Both the position numbers and the translations under genes were made by a program. The notes below the pieces were generated by a model that saw only the letters and a list, made by a program, of their open reading frames with translations, did no database searches and had not been told where the DNA came from. Of a stretch of 64,000 nt of DNA, positions 35,477 to 44,680 are shown in pieces. The DNA comes from Alicyclobacillus fructus (GTDB taxonomy: Bacteria; Bacillota; Bacilli; Alicyclobacillales; Alicyclobacillaceae), in NCBI RefSeq assembly GCF_017329605.1, contig NZ_JAFMTY010000004.1:62001-126000 (forward strand). The letters are read 5' to 3'. Numbering within the stretch: position 1 is the first letter of the stretch; each line of letters begins with the position of its first letter.

Positions 35477-37063
35477 TTGCAAGGTAAACTTCGAAAACAA
35501 CTTTCTCTGACGGATCTCACCTTCGTGGGATTGGGATCCATCATCGGCTCGGGATGGCTTTTTGCATCGGCGCGTGTCGGTTCGACGGCCGGGCCGGCAG
35601 GTATTTTGAGCTGGCTCATCGGGGCCGTCGCCGTCATCCTGTTGGGCCTCGTGTACGCGGAACTGGGGGGCTCGATTCCTCGAGCCGGCGGTTCGGTTCG
35701 CTACCCCTTGTATTCTCACGGCCCGCTGATCGGCTACCTGTTGGGATTTGCGTCGCTCGTCGCGTTTTCGAGCGTCGCCGGCATCGAAGTGGAGGCCGCT
35801 CGTCAGTACGCGACGGCTTGGTGGCCACAGTTGACGGTGCCAAACAGCAGCAATCCCACCGTGCTGGGGTGGTTCGTGCAGCTGGCTCTGCTCGCCATCT
35901 TCTTCATCATCAATTACATGGGCGTGAAGTTGTTCGGCAAGACCAACACCATCATCACGGCGTTCAAATTCATCGTGCCGGTTGTCACGGTCATTACGCT
36001 TCTGACCCAATTCAAGGGCGCGAACTTCAACTCGCATGGATTTGCGCCGTTTGGCTTCTCGGGCGTCGAGTCCGCGGTTTCGACATCCGGTATCATCTTT
36101 GCCTATCTCGGTTTCCAGCAGTCTGTCGGTTTCGCCTCGGAGGCGCGCCGCCCGCAGCGGGACGTGCCGATGGCCATCATTCTGGCGGTGATTTTGTCTG
36201 CGGCGCTGTACGAGCTTTTGCAGATCGCGTTTTTGGGCGCCATCCCGGCCGACAAGCTTTCCGGCGGCTGGGCCAATGTGGATAATGTGTTTAAGCTCCC
36301 GTTCCACGATATCGCCGTGGTGCTCGGCTTCAGTTGGCTGGCGTGGCTGATCCTATTGGACGCGTTCATCTCGCCTTCGGGCACGGCCAACATCTATCTG
36401 TCCGCCACGACGCGCGTGATCTTTGGTTGGGCCCGCAACGGCACCTTCTTCCGGGTGTTCGGCAATGTCGACGAGAAGACAGGTGTCCCTCACGCGGCGC
36501 TCTGGCTGGCCTTCGCGATGGCCATCTTCTGGACGCTGCCGTTCCCGTCGTGGGGCGCGATGGTCAACGTCGTGTCGGCGGCGACGGTGCTCACGTACGT
36601 CGTGGGACCTGTGTCGGCACACGCCTTCCGCAGGACCGCACCGGATTTGGAGCGCCCCTTCCTGCTGAGAGGCATGTCGGTGTTTGGGCCGCTGTCCTTC
36701 ATCGTCGCGTCGCTCATCGTGTACTGGACGGGATGGAGCACCGATTCGTGGCTTCTTGGCGCAATGATCGTCATGTTCATCCTCTACGTGGTCTTCCAGC
36801 GGTTTGTGCCGAAAGACGCCGTCAGTTTTGGCGATCAGCTCCGCGCCACCTGGTGGCTCTTGGCCTACTTCGTCGTGATGATTGTGCTCTCGTATCTCGG
36901 GACATTCGGCGGGATCAAGGCCATACCGGCTCCGTGGGATCAGATCATCGTCGTGTTGGTGTCCATCGCGCTGTACTATTGGGGCTTGAATTCGGCACTG
37001 CCGAAGCCCGTGTTTGACGATGATCAGGTGGCGGACGAAAACGTGAACACGGTCGTCATCTGA
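35477..37063 (+). CDS. APC-superfamily amino acid permease
   Basis: 528 residues from TTG 35477, 7 bases after TAGGAGGA. Twelve or more helices. SLTDLTFVGLGSIIGSGWLFASAR is helix 1 with the unwound substrate-binding G-S/A-I-I-G-S-G motif, and ELGGSIPRAGGSVRYPLYSHG follows helix 2. EARRPQRDVPMAI in the middle is the conserved loop after helix 6. Substrate unknown. It has a long regulated leader and a strong terminator, forming a single-gene unit. Confidence 0.88.
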   Translation: MQGKLRKQLSLTDLTFVGLGSIIGSGWLFASARVGSTAGPAGILSWLIGAVAVILLGLVYAELGGSIPRAGGSVRYPLYSHGPLIGYLLGFASLVAFSSVAGIEVEAARQYATAWWPQLTVPNSSNPTVLGWFVQLALLAIFFIINYMGVKLFGKTNTIITAFKFIVPVVTVITLLTQFKGANFNSHGFAPFGFSGVESAVSTSGIIFAYLGFQQSVGFASEARRPQRDVPMAIILAVILSAALYELLQIAFLGAIPADKLSGGWANVDNVFKLPFHDIAVVLGFSWLAWLILLDAFISPSGTANIYLSATTRVIFGWARNGTFFRVFGNVDEKTGVPHAALWLAFAMAIFWTLPFPSWGAMVNVVSAATVLTYVVGPVSAHAFRRTAPDLERPFLLRGMSVFGPLSFIVASLIVYWTGWSTDSWLLGAMIVMFILYVVFQRFVPKDAVSFGDQLRATWWLLAYFVVMIVLSYLGTFGGIKAIPAPWDQIIVVLVSIALYYWGLNSALPKPVFDDDQVADENVNTVVI

Positions 37064-37080
37064 TGGAACGTGGCAAGCAG

Positions 37081-37114
37081 GGCCTGGCCAGTTTTCCAGC
37101 TGGCCGGGCCTTTT
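37081..37114 (+). terminator. Terminator of the permease gene
   Basis: GGCCTGGCCAG (37081-37091) pairs with CTGGCCGGGCC (37100-37110) with one wobble, then TTTT. Confidence 0.88.
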
Positions 37115-37208
37115 CTCATCGCAAGGCATCTCAAGGCGGCGGGAGGCGGGCGAAGGGCCGTAGTACAATGGAGGCGGCTTGTGAGAGCATGGCGACAGGA
37201 GGGTTCCC

Positions 37209-38303
37209 ATGATGGTCTTCGAACAGCGGCGTTCGAGCCTCGCGCGCGCCTGCGCGAAACGAGGATGGCGCGGTGCGGTCCTTGCGCATCCCGCCAATTG
37301 GCACTATTTTACCGGGGTTCGCCTGGAAGCTGGCGAACGGTTGGCGTGCCTCGTCGTGATGGAAGATGGTACCGCTCACGCGGTGGCGCACGAGATGTTT
37401 GCGCCGTGGGTGGAGAGAATGGGCGTTCCGTTTGAGCTGTGGCGCGACGGTGAAGATGCGCACGCGCGCCTGGCGAACCGGCTCCGTTCGGGTGGAACGG
37501 TGGGGGTGGACGGCGGGCTGCCCGCCCATCATCTGCTGCCCCTGATGCGGTTGGCGAAGGACTGCGCGTTCGAGCTTGCCGATGCCGCCATCGCAGATCT
37601 CCGGTTGCGCAAGGATCACCGCGAGATCGAGCTCCTCCGCGAGGCTTCGCGCCGCGCCGATCAGGTGATCGATCTCGTCCGCGCACACATCCGCCCCGGG
37701 GTGACGGAGCTCGAGCTGGCCGATGAACTGGCCCGCCTCTGGCGCGAAGCGGGCAGCCCGGGCATGTCGTTTCCTCCCATCGTGGCGGCGGGTGAAGGGG
37801 GAGCGGAGCCTCATCATGAGCCTGGCCAGCGGGCCATTGCGCCTGGGGATGCCGTGATCGTCGACACGGGCGGATTCTGCGAGGGCTATGTGAGCGACAT
37901 CACGCGCACGTTCATCGTGGGCGAGCCGAAGGCGGAGTTGGTCCCGGTGTACGAGGCGGTGCTGCAGGCGAATCTGGCGGCCATTGCGGCCGTGAGGCCG
38001 GGTGTGAAGTTCAGTGAAATTGATCGCGCTGCGCGGCGCGTGATCGAAGAAGCGGGGTTCGGCGCGTACTTCACGCATCGGACAGGGCACGGGGTCGGTC
38101 TCGACGTCCACGAGCCTCCCTACGTGGATGCCGGGAACGACAGTGTGGTCGAGCCAGGGATGGCGTTCAGCATTGAGCCGGGCATCTACCTGCCCGGGAA
38201 GTTTGGCGTGCGCATCGAGGACTTGGTCATTGCGACGGAGGATGGGGCTCTGGTATTGAATCAGGCGCCCAAGCGGCTGGAGGATGTGATTCTCACGGCG
38301 TGA
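37209..38303 (+). CDS. M24-family aminopeptidase (Xaa-Pro dipeptidase-like)
   Basis: 364 residues; ATG 37209 or 37212 after AGGAGGG. An N-terminal creatinase-like domain (about 1-125) is followed by the pita-bread catalytic domain. The metal ligands are Asp in [20 protein letters not shown] (two Asp), His in [15 protein letters not shown], Glu in [21 protein letters not shown] (two Glu). It is expected to cleave Xaa-Pro dipeptides or peptides. A possible -10 TACAAT lies at 37164-37169. Confidence 0.92.
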   Translation: MMVFEQRRSSLARACAKRGWRGAVLAHPANWHYFTGVRLEAGERLACLVVMEDGTAHAVAHEMFAPWVERMGVPFELWRDGEDAHARLANRLRSGGTVGVDGGLPAHHLLPLMRLAKDCAFELADAAIADLRLRKDHREIELLREASRRADQVIDLVRAHIRPGVTELELADELARLWREAGSPGMSFPPIVAAGEGGAEPHHEPGQRAIAPGDAVIVDTGGFCEGYVSDITRTFIVGEPKAELVPVYEAVLQANLAAIAAVRPGVKFSEIDRAARRVIEEAGFGAYFTHRTGHGVGLDVHEPPYVDAGNDSVVEPGMAFSIEPGIYLPGKFGVRIEDLVIATEDGALVLNQAPKRLEDVILTA

Positions 38304-38314
38304 CCATCTGTGAG

Positions 38315-38340
38315 CGAGGCGTGAGTGCACTCACGCCTCG
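38315..38340. repeat. 26-bp perfect palindrome between convergent genes
   Basis: Half-site CGAGGCGTGAGTG and its exact complement, with no spacer; it covers the yfhH stop codon and begins 12 bases after the peptidase stop. No T-run, so not a classical terminator, although it would form a strong hairpin in either transcript. Confidence 0.6.
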
Positions 38341-38642
38341 TCCACTTCCAGTTGGGCGATGGGGACGGCCGCGGTCTCTCCCGTCATTTGCCGGATGCCC
38401 CAGGCCATGACCCCCTCAATCGCAGTGACGGTGAGGCGGTCGTACTCTTCGGCAATGCGGTAGGTCCGGCCGATCTCGATGTGGACCTCGTCTTTGATCT
38501 CGTAACTCTTCGCGAGATACCAACGGGTCATGTAGATTTCGTACTCACTCCAGTTTTCGCGGTCGAAGGCCTCCTGCCCTTTCCGCTGCAGCTCGGCCAT
38601 CTCTCGCCGCAGTTCTTCCTTCGACATCTCGCTGTACAACAT
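38331..38642 (-). CDS. YfhH-like DUF1811 protein
   Basis: 103 residues. The N-terminal half is a charged helical hairpin (MSKEELRREMAELQRKGQEA), the C-terminal half a small beta-barrel with EIGRTYRIAEEYDRLTVTAIEGVMAWGIR and AVPIAQL, which is the DUF1811 pattern of Bacillus YfhH. Function is unknown in Bacillus as well. It is transcribed on the minus strand together with or after ytrH-ytrI. Confidence 0.78.
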   Translation of the reverse strand: MLYSEMSKEELRREMAELQRKGQEAFDRENWSEYEIYMTRWYLAKSYEIKDEVHIEIGRTYRIAEEYDRLTVTAIEGVMAWGIRQMTGETAAVPIAQLEVDEA

Positions 38643-38657
38643 CTTCCAATCACTCTC

Positions 38658-39119
38658 TCACGACTCGGCTTGCAAATCTCCTCGAACATACAGGTGCAGC
38701 GTGTCCCCCGTCATTATAGCCGCTGTGACATGCAGCCGGTAGCGCCGCGTGCCGACAGGGATGGTCTGTACATTGAGGACGGCGGAGGGCATGTAGGGGT
38801 TGTCGTACAAAAATTGCATCGGCTTGCCGAGCAGGAACGAGAGGCTTGTGAGAACCTGTCGCCGAATGGCCGTCTGAACTTCTGGCGGCGTGTTCGGCGG
38901 GCATTCCACGAGGATGCGCCGCAGCGCCTGCTTCCCTGGTTCGGCTTGTTCGGCGAGGAGGAACTGGTTTTCCGTCTCCAGCTGATCGATCGCTTGGCGC
39001 AGGCTATCGACCTCCATGTGCATCCGATGGAGATCGCGGGCGCTGAAAAGCGTGGCTGCGATGAGCCCCGCGAGGAACGAGAGAAAGGCCATCGCGACGG
39101 TGGAGCGGACGCGGCTCAT
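38658..39119 (-). CDS. ytrI: YtrI-like sporulation membrane protein
   Basis: 153 residues from ATG 39119, overlapping the ytrH stop (ATGA). One N-terminal transmembrane helix (residues 8-25) followed by a coiled coil (MEVDSLRQAIDQLETENQFLLAEQ) and a compact C-terminal domain. Same architecture and location, right after ytrH, as B. subtilis YtrI, which is made in the mother cell under sigma-E and is needed for efficient sporulation. Confidence 0.82.
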   Translation of the reverse strand: MSRVRSTVAMAFLSFLAGLIAATLFSARDLHRMHMEVDSLRQAIDQLETENQFLLAEQAEPGKQALRRILVECPPNTPPEVQTAIRRQVLTSLSFLLGKPMQFLYDNPYMPSAVLNVQTIPVGTRRYRLHVTAAIMTGDTLHLYVRGDLQAES

Positions 39120-39451
39120 GACGACGATCGCCCTGCCGTGAGCCATTGAATCACGATGTATCCCACGTGGCAGCCGAGAAAGGCCGCGAACAGGTAGATG
39201 AGCTGGCGAACCATCGGACCGATGTGGAGGCCGAAGACGCCGCGATCGATCACGCGGAGGACGTCCATCGATCCGCCGAGTGCCGCGACGATGGCCCACA
39301 CCTTCAGGTCGGAGGCGAGGGTGTTCATGGCCGTCTGCGGATCGTGATGGGTGAGGAGGGCGGCGAGGCCGCCAAACAGGGCCCCGCCGATGACGAGGCC
39401 CATGGAGACGAGAAAGTCGAGCACGCAGTTTTCCGCGATGCTGTTCCACAC
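39116..39451 (-). CDS. ytrH: YtrH-like sporulation membrane protein
   Basis: 111 residues from GTG 39451, 9 bases after GGGAGG; TTG 39457 is in frame but too near the ribosome site. Three transmembrane helices. VLDFLVSMGLVIGGALFGGLAALL, LASDLKVWAIVAALGGSMDVL and QLIYLFAAFLGCHVGYIVIQWL match the conserved YtrH pattern closely. Known as a sigma-E-dependent membrane protein of the engulfing membranes; exact task unknown. Confidence 0.88.
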   Translation of the reverse strand: MWNSIAENCVLDFLVSMGLVIGGALFGGLAALLTHHDPQTAMNTLASDLKVWAIVAALGGSMDVLRVIDRGVFGLHIGPMVRQLIYLFAAFLGCHVGYIVIQWLTAGRSSS

Positions 39452-39595
39452 GTTCAATCGCCTCCCGGGCGGACGAGGCTTTGCTTCATCTTACGCGGGG
39501 TGCGAACCGGTCATGTGTGAATCCCGCAGGTTTCGGCGCGGCGGGAGAGGTGTTATGATCGAAAGACAGGACTGTTCAGGAACGGAGGCGCACGG

Positions 39596-42445
39596 ATGGA
39601 GCGGATGGCGCCGGAGCGGACGGAGTGGAACGCGGGAGAGGCGTCGAGCCTGGCCAAAACCCTGCAAGCGTGGCAGGAGCGGGTGTTCGATCTCGCGCGG
39701 CTCGTGGTCGATTGCGGCGATGTGGTGGCCGTGGCGCACGGCGAGCAGGCGCCGCTGGTGGACGTCGCGCTGTGGCTTCGCCGCGTCTCCCAGGGAGGAA
39801 TGGCGGGCTTTCCATCGGGCGGAGCCAGCTTTGTCGCGCGCTGGGTGCCCGCGTGGACGTCCGAGGCGCTGCTCGCGCTCCGGTATCGCCTCGTGTCGTC
39901 CGCCACGCGGGGAGCGTTGGCCGAGATGTACCCGTCGCCGGCTTTTGTGGACGCTCTTCTCCTCCAGCTCGTGGACCGCGAGGTCCGGCGGCGCATCATG
40001 GGCGTGGATCTAGGCACGTCCGCCGGCAGGCGATACCGCGTGATGTATCAAGGGGAAGCGGAAGCGCTCGCCGCATGGGCGCGGGCGCTCGTCGGAATGC
40101 CTCGGTTCGCGGCGGACGGGTGGATCGTGGGCAAGGAGTGCGAGCGAGCGCTGGAAGGTTCGGGATGGGGGCGGCCGGATTTTGACGACGACAGCGGGCG
40201 GATCGCCTACCAGCTCGGCTTTTGCCTCGATCCGCCGCGCGAGGATCTCGCCGGAGATTGGGAGCTTCGGTTTGAGTTGCGCCACCGATGGACGGGGGAG
40301 CGAATTCCGCTTTCGGCCTACTGGCGGTCCCCTTCCCGGGAAATGTCCGCGCACGGCGACGTGCTCGTGGCGCCGGATCGCTGGTTTCTGCCGAAACTCC
40401 GCGAGGCGGCACAGGTGTGTCCTGCCATCGCACAGGCGTTGCGCTCGCCCGCGCCGGAGCGAGCCGTGCTTCGGGCCGATGAGATGTACCGGTTTATCGC
40501 GCAGGAACTGCCGGCCCTCCGCCGGGCTTCGTTCGAGGTGGAGATGCCGCCGGTTGAAGAAGCGAGGGACGTCCGCATCCGCGTTCGCTTCCAACGGGTC
40601 GAGGACGGCGCTTCTCGGCGGGAGCCTTCGCGGAGAGCGGCGAGTGTCCCGATGTTTTCCGCGGATGCGGTCGCTCGTTTTGACTGGTCTGTCGTGATCG
40701 ACGACCGGACGCTCACACCTCCGGAGTTCAGGCGCATGGTGGAAAGACAGACGCCGCTCGTGAGGGTGGACGGGGTGTGGCGCCTTGTGCCCTTGGCCGA
40801 TCTCCTGCGTCAAATGGAGGCACTGCCGGAACCGGGCGAGGCCATGGGGCCGCTCGAATGGTCGCGCGCGCACGCGCTGGCTGCGCCGGAAGGGCCGGGA
40901 AAGCTGGAGGTGGACGAGGATGCGCCGGTTGTGGCCCGCTGGATGGACGTGTGGGTGCTCGGCCGCGACGTGGAACCCGAGCCGGCGCCGGCGTCGTTTC
41001 GAGGCGCGCTGCGCCACTATCAGGAGCGAGGCTATGCCTGGCTCATGCACCTGCGGCGAATGGGCGTCGGCGGATGCCTGGCGGACGACATGGGGCTTGG
41101 CAAGACGGTGCAGATGATCGCGTACTGGCTGCGGGTGAAGGAACTGGGCGATGCGGCGGCGCCGCACCTTCTCGTGTGTCCGACGTCGCTTGTCGCGAAT
41201 TGGCGGGCCGAGATCGAGCGGTTTGCGCCGTCGCTGTCGGTGTATGTGCATCACGGGGCTTCGCGCGATCTCGACCAGGCCTTTGCGGGTCATGTCGATC
41301 TGGTCATCACGACGTACGGGACGCTGCTGCGCGATGTTGCCGCGTTCCATCGCCGCGCGTTCGACTGCGTCGCGATCGACGAGGCGCAGGTGGTGAAAAA
41401 CGCGTCGACCAAGCAGGCGCGCGCGCTTCGGGCTCTTGCGAGCCGTCACCGCATCGCGCTTACGGGTACCCCTGTCGAAAATCGGCTCGACGAGCTGTGG
41501 TCGCTGATGGAGTTTTTGAATCCCGGCTATCTCGGGTCGTTGCGCTGGTTTCGGAGTACATTCGGTTCCGTCGCGGAAGGCCGGGATCTGAGCGGCGTGC
41601 GCATGCGCCAGCTTCAGTTGTTGCTTCGCCCGGTGCTGTTGCGCAGGCGAAAGAGCGATCCGACCATCGCGCCGGAGTTGCCGGAGAAATGGGAGGTGGA
41701 GGAGCGCGCCTTCCTGACCGTCGAACAGGCCGCCCTGTATCAGGCGTTTGTCGATCAAATGTTTGCGGAGATCTCCCGCGGTTCGAGCGCCATGGCGCGC
41801 AGGGGCGCGATTTTGACGACGCTCATGAGGTTGAAGCAGGTCTGCGATCACCCGGCCCTCATCTCGGGTGGACGGCCTTCGCCGAAGCGGAGCGGAAAGT
41901 TGAGGAGTCTCCTCGATCGGTTGCGCGTGGTCGTCGACGCTGGCGAGGCGGCCCTCATCTTCACGCAGTTCCGGGAGATGGGCGAGATGCTGTGCGCGGC
42001 GCTGGAAGACGAATGGGGGTGGCGCCCCGCCTTTCTGCATGGGGGGATGTCCGCGAAAGCTCGGGGAGAGATGGTGGAGGCGTTTCAAGCAGGGCGGACG
42101 GAATCGCCGGTGCTCGTTCTTTCGCTGCGAGCCGGGGGCGTGGGCCTGAATCTGACGCGAGCGAGCCATGTGTTTCACTACGACCGATGGTGGAACCCGG
42201 CTGTCGAAGATCAGGCGACGGATCGCGCCTATCGGATTGGACAGGTGCGGAACGTGGAAGTGCACAAGATGATCTGCGTGGGGACGCTGGAGGAGCGGAT
42301 TGACGAAATGCTGAGGGCGAAGCGTGCGCTGTCCGACCTGGTGAGCCGCGTCTCGGACGATTGGGTGACGGAGCTCGACGACGAGGCGCTCCACCAGCTG
42401 TTTGCGCTGACCCCCACCAGTGTCATGGAGGACGATGAGCTGTGA
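39596..42445 (+). CDS. SNF2-family DNA-dependent ATPase/helicase
   Basis: 949 residues from ATG 39596. The first 430 residues are a bacterial SNF2-associated region with no enzymatic motif. The ATPase core begins at FRGALRHYQERGYAWLM. Motif I is GGCLADDMGLGKTVQMI, motif Ia VCPTSLVANW, motif II CVAIDEAQ, motif III ALTGTPVENRL. In RecA domain 2, GLNLTRASHVFHYDRWWNPAVEDQATDRAYRIGQ contains motifs V and VI. It likely remodels protein-DNA or RNA polymerase complexes, like RapA/HepA. It overlaps the SWIM protein gene by 4 bp (GTGA). Confidence 0.93.
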   Translation: MERMAPERTEWNAGEASSLAKTLQAWQERVFDLARLVVDCGDVVAVAHGEQAPLVDVALWLRRVSQGGMAGFPSGGASFVARWVPAWTSEALLALRYRLVSSATRGALAEMYPSPAFVDALLLQLVDREVRRRIMGVDLGTSAGRRYRVMYQGEAEALAAWARALVGMPRFAADGWIVGKECERALEGSGWGRPDFDDDSGRIAYQLGFCLDPPREDLAGDWELRFELRHRWTGERIPLSAYWRSPSREMSAHGDVLVAPDRWFLPKLREAAQVCPAIAQALRSPAPERAVLRADEMYRFIAQELPALRRASFEVEMPPVEEARDVRIRVRFQRVEDGASRREPSRRAASVPMFSADAVARFDWSVVIDDRTLTPPEFRRMVERQTPLVRVDGVWRLVPLADLLRQMEALPEPGEAMGPLEWSRAHALAAPEGPGKLEVDEDAPVVARWMDVWVLGRDVEPEPAPASFRGALRHYQERGYAWLMHLRRMGVGGCLADDMGLGKTVQMIAYWLRVKELGDAAAPHLLVCPTSLVANWRAEIERFAPSLSVYVHHGASRDLDQAFAGHVDLVITTYGTLLRDVAAFHRRAFDCVAIDEAQVVKNASTKQARALRALASRHRIALTGTPVENRLDELWSLMEFLNPGYLGSLRWFRSTFGSVAEGRDLSGVRMRQLQLLLRPVLLRRRKSDPTIAPELPEKWEVEERAFLTVEQAALYQAFVDQMFAEISRGSSAMARRGAILTTLMRLKQVCDHPALISGGRPSPKRSGKLRSLLDRLRVVVDAGEAALIFTQFREMGEMLCAALEDEWGWRPAFLHGGMSAKARGEMVEAFQAGRTESPVLVLSLRAGGVGLNLTRASHVFHYDRWWNPAVEDQATDRAYRIGQVRNVEVHKMICVGTLEERIDEMLRAKRALSDLVSRVSDDWVTELDDEALHQLFALTPTSVMEDDEL

Positions 42446-43119
42446 AGCGAGGGCCGTACGCGTCGCGCTGGGAGTCGGTATTGGCTGAAGTAGAGCGATC
42501 TCATCTCCGCGCCGCCGCGCGCTTGGCCATGACGGGGGCGGTGCGCGCGAGGGCCTGGGACGGGCATGGCTGGAGCGCTGTGGTCGAAAGAAGCGGCACC
42601 CGGCGTGCGTTCGACGTGTGGCTGCCCAAGCTGGCGGATTATGCGGGCCATGCGCGCGATGTGGCGCGTTGGCTCGCCATGCGCCCAGACTGGCTCGCCG
42701 CGCACTATGCGGGAGAATGGGACGAGTCGTTTCTTGAATTTTTGACCACCCATCAGGTGGAGGTCGTGCCGACGCGGGAGACGCTGGTCAGGTTGAGGGC
42801 TCTGTCCACGTGCACCTGCGAAGAGACCGATCCGCTGTGTCCGCACGTCATCGCGGTCCTGCTCGGGCTCATCTGGGAGGCGGACAGGCACCCGCTTGCG
42901 GCGTTTCGGTTGGTCGGGATCGAGGAGGAGCGGCTGCTCGATCTCGTCCACGAGGAGACCGCCGCGCTCGCGGGCGGCGCGAGACCTTCGCTGCGTACCG
43001 GCAGGGACGAGCAGAGAAGCGAATGGGGAGCTTGGCCGCCCGCCGATGGGTGGGGGGAGGTCGCGGTGCGTCCGCTTGGTCGAATGAGACCGGTGTTCCG
43101 CTCCGAGTCCCGCCCTTGA
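42442..43119 (+). CDS. SWIM zinc-finger protein, partner of the SNF2 helicase
   Basis: 225 residues from GTG 42442, coupled to the helicase. The SWIM motif is C-x-C...C-x-H: CTCEETDPLCPHVIAVL at about residue 125. The N-terminal region (SAVVERSGTRRAFDVWLP) is the usual SWIM lead-in that binds nucleic acid or protein. SWIM plus SNF2 gene pairs are frequent in bacteria and are thought to function as one complex; the target is not known. Ends at a terminator. Confidence 0.88.
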   Translation: MKRGPYASRWESVLAEVERSHLRAAARLAMTGAVRARAWDGHGWSAVVERSGTRRAFDVWLPKLADYAGHARDVARWLAMRPDWLAAHYAGEWDESFLEFLTTHQVEVVPTRETLVRLRALSTCTCEETDPLCPHVIAVLLGLIWEADRHPLAAFRLVGIEEERLLDLVHEETAALAGGARPSLRTGRDEQRSEWGAWPPADGWGEVAVRPLGRMRPVFRSESRP

Positions 43120-43134
43120 GCGGCGTTTTTTTTT
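43098..43134 (+). terminator. Terminator after the SNF2/SWIM operon
   Basis: CCGCTC (43098-43103) pairs with GAGCGG (43118-43123), then nine T residues at 43126-43134. The stem starts within the last codons of the SWIM gene. Confidence 0.75.
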
Positions 43135-43144
43135 ATCCAAGAAC

Positions 43145-43158
43145 CGAACATGTGTTTG
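43145..43158. promoter_or_regulatory. LexA (DinR) box 1
   Basis: CGAACATGTGTTTG fits the Gram-positive consensus CGAACRNRYGTTYG at every position; it overlaps the -35 region of the imuB promoter. Confidence 0.88.
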
Positions 43159-43177
43159 TATTTCGCGTCCGCCTGGG

Positions 43178-43183
43178 TATAAT
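43178..43183 (+). promoter_or_regulatory. -10 element of the mutagenesis cassette
   Basis: TATAAT lying between the two LexA boxes; the -35 is TTGTAT or TTTGTA, overlapping box 1. Confidence 0.75.
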
Positions 43184-43190
43184 GGCGTTG

Positions 43191-43204
43191 AGAACATGTG
43201 TTCG
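43191..43204. promoter_or_regulatory. LexA (DinR) box 2
   Basis: AGAACATGTGTTCG, one mismatch at the first base, at the predicted transcription start. Confidence 0.85.
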
Positions 43205-43216
43205 GTGGTGAGGCGG

Positions 43217-44428
43217 ATGCGATACAGTTTGTACGGCGAATGTGAAGGGCTGCTGGGAGAAAGCGAGGGACCGTTTGTCGTCGAAGAAGGCGGTGTGGTC
43301 GTCGATGTTTCTCGCTCAGCTTCGCGGGCGGGGGTGCGGCTGGGGATGCAGCTTCGAGAAGCTCTGGCCCTCATCCCGGGTTGCCGCGCGGAGCCGATTT
43401 CAGGAGAAACAAAATCATGGAAACATTTGCGCGGTGTGCTGTGGTCGCACACGCCTTGGGTGGAAACGCATCCCGCCGAGCGGCGGTTTTGGGTCCATCT
43501 CTCCGGCTCAGCCATCCCTCTTGCAGAGCTCAGGCAGATGGCGCGCGAAATTCGCCGCGGCTTGACGGAGGAACAGCGCGTCGTGCTCGCTTTGGCGAAG
43601 ACACCGTGGCAGGCGCGCATGCTCCTTGCGTGGAGCCGTCAGGAGCGGGTGCCGGGGGCGCTGTACGGAAAGTTGCACACCGAACCTCTGGTCGTGGCGC
43701 CGGATTTGCTGAACGAGGATGCTTGGGACGTCTGGATGGGCGCGCCTCTCGCTGCGGCGTGGTGGATCCCCGGCGATGCGAAGGCCGAACTCATTTCCTT
43801 GGGCGTTTTTCGCCTGCATCATCTGGCGGAGATCCCGGAAGAGAGCCTGTGCGCTCGCTTTGGAGAACAGTCCAGGATCTGGCGGATGTGGGGCGCGGGC
43901 GGAGAGGCGCTTCGGCCGGATCGCTCACCCGACGAGTGGAGCGCCTCATGGCATGGAGACGCGGAGGGCGTGCCTTTGGAACAGGGAAAGGCACAGGTTC
44001 GGCGATGCCTGGAGATGCTCTGCGCACGTCTCGCTCGCTTCGGAATGGCGGTTCAGGCGCTGTCCATCACCTTGTGGGCTGAGGCACGCGAGATTCGGTG
44101 GGAAAAGCGGATGGCCAAGCCGACCCCCTACCCCGACGTGCTATGGGCGCAAATGGCGTGGCCGGAGGAGGTCCATCGCGCGCGGCGAATCTGGGGCGCC
44201 GAATTGTGCGCAACGGAGGTCGCACCGCTTCGCCCCGTGCAGGCGGATCTGCTGGAAGGCTGGGAGAGACATGACGACCTTTTGGGGGCGCAGGATCCCG
44301 TGAAGCGCCTCGATCGGTGGAACGCCTGGGATCAGCTGATGGCGAGGTGGCCGAAGTTGCAACGAGGGATGACCGCGGATTTTCGCGAACGCCGCTTGGC
44401 GCTGTTCCTCGCCGAGATGGCCCGTTGA
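43217..44428 (+). CDS. imuB: ImuB-like catalytically inactive Y-family polymerase
   Basis: 403 residues from ATG 43217 (the in-frame ATG at 43196 is inside LexA box 2). Related to Y-family polymerases at VVVDVSRSASRAGVRLGMQLREALALIPGC. However, the usual N-terminal D-x-D and the later S-x-D-E are replaced (YSLYGE; ETHPAERRFW), so no metal site remains. This is the ImuB pattern: a hub protein that recruits the clamp and the DnaE2 polymerase for damage-induced mutagenesis. Imperfectly conserved, so the name is by context and motif. No imuA is present. The downstream gene overlaps by 4 bp. Confidence 0.82.
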   Translation: MRYSLYGECEGLLGESEGPFVVEEGGVVVDVSRSASRAGVRLGMQLREALALIPGCRAEPISGETKSWKHLRGVLWSHTPWVETHPAERRFWVHLSGSAIPLAELRQMAREIRRGLTEEQRVVLALAKTPWQARMLLAWSRQERVPGALYGKLHTEPLVVAPDLLNEDAWDVWMGAPLAAAWWIPGDAKAELISLGVFRLHHLAEIPEESLCARFGEQSRIWRMWGAGGEALRPDRSPDEWSASWHGDAEGVPLEQGKAQVRRCLEMLCARLARFGMAVQALSITLWAEAREIRWEKRMAKPTPYPDVLWAQMAWPEEVHRARRIWGAELCATEVAPLRPVQADLLEGWERHDDLLGAQDPVKRLDRWNAWDQLMARWPKLQRGMTADFRERRLALFLAEMAR

Positions 44429-44667
44429 GCCGCTTGGTGCGAAGAGCCGTGGCCGTTCTGCGTTGGAAAGGGGACCGCCCGTTTTGGTTTGTGGACGAAG
44501 GAAAGAGACATCAGGTCCAGTGGATCATCGACGAATGGTGGGAGATGGGCGACTGGTGGAAAGCGGGGCGGGATCGCCGGATGCTGCGCGTATGGACGGA
44601 TCGCGGCGCGTGCATGGATCTGGAATGCGAAGAAGGCACTTGGCGCGTGTATCGCATCTGGGATTGA
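44425..44667 (+). CDS. DUF6504-like small protein of the ImuB/DnaE2 cassette
   Basis: About 80 residues, starting at a TTG overlapping the ImuB stop (TTGA); GTG at 44437 or 44449 would also do. VAVLRWKGDRPFWFVDEGKRHQV, then IIDEWWEMGDWW and the end EGTWRVYRIWD give the pattern of DUF6504: a basic/aromatic strand, a Trp-rich helix and a closing W-x-L/V-x-R-x-W-D. Members are found beside ImuB/DnaE2 in Actinobacteria. Function unknown, but genomic coupling implies a role in the mutasome. Confidence 0.75.
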   Translation: MSRLVRRAVAVLRWKGDRPFWFVDEGKRHQVQWIIDEWWEMGDWWKAGRDRRMLRVWTDRGACMDLECEEGTWRVYRIWD

Positions 44668-44680
44668 GGCGGGGAGCGCG

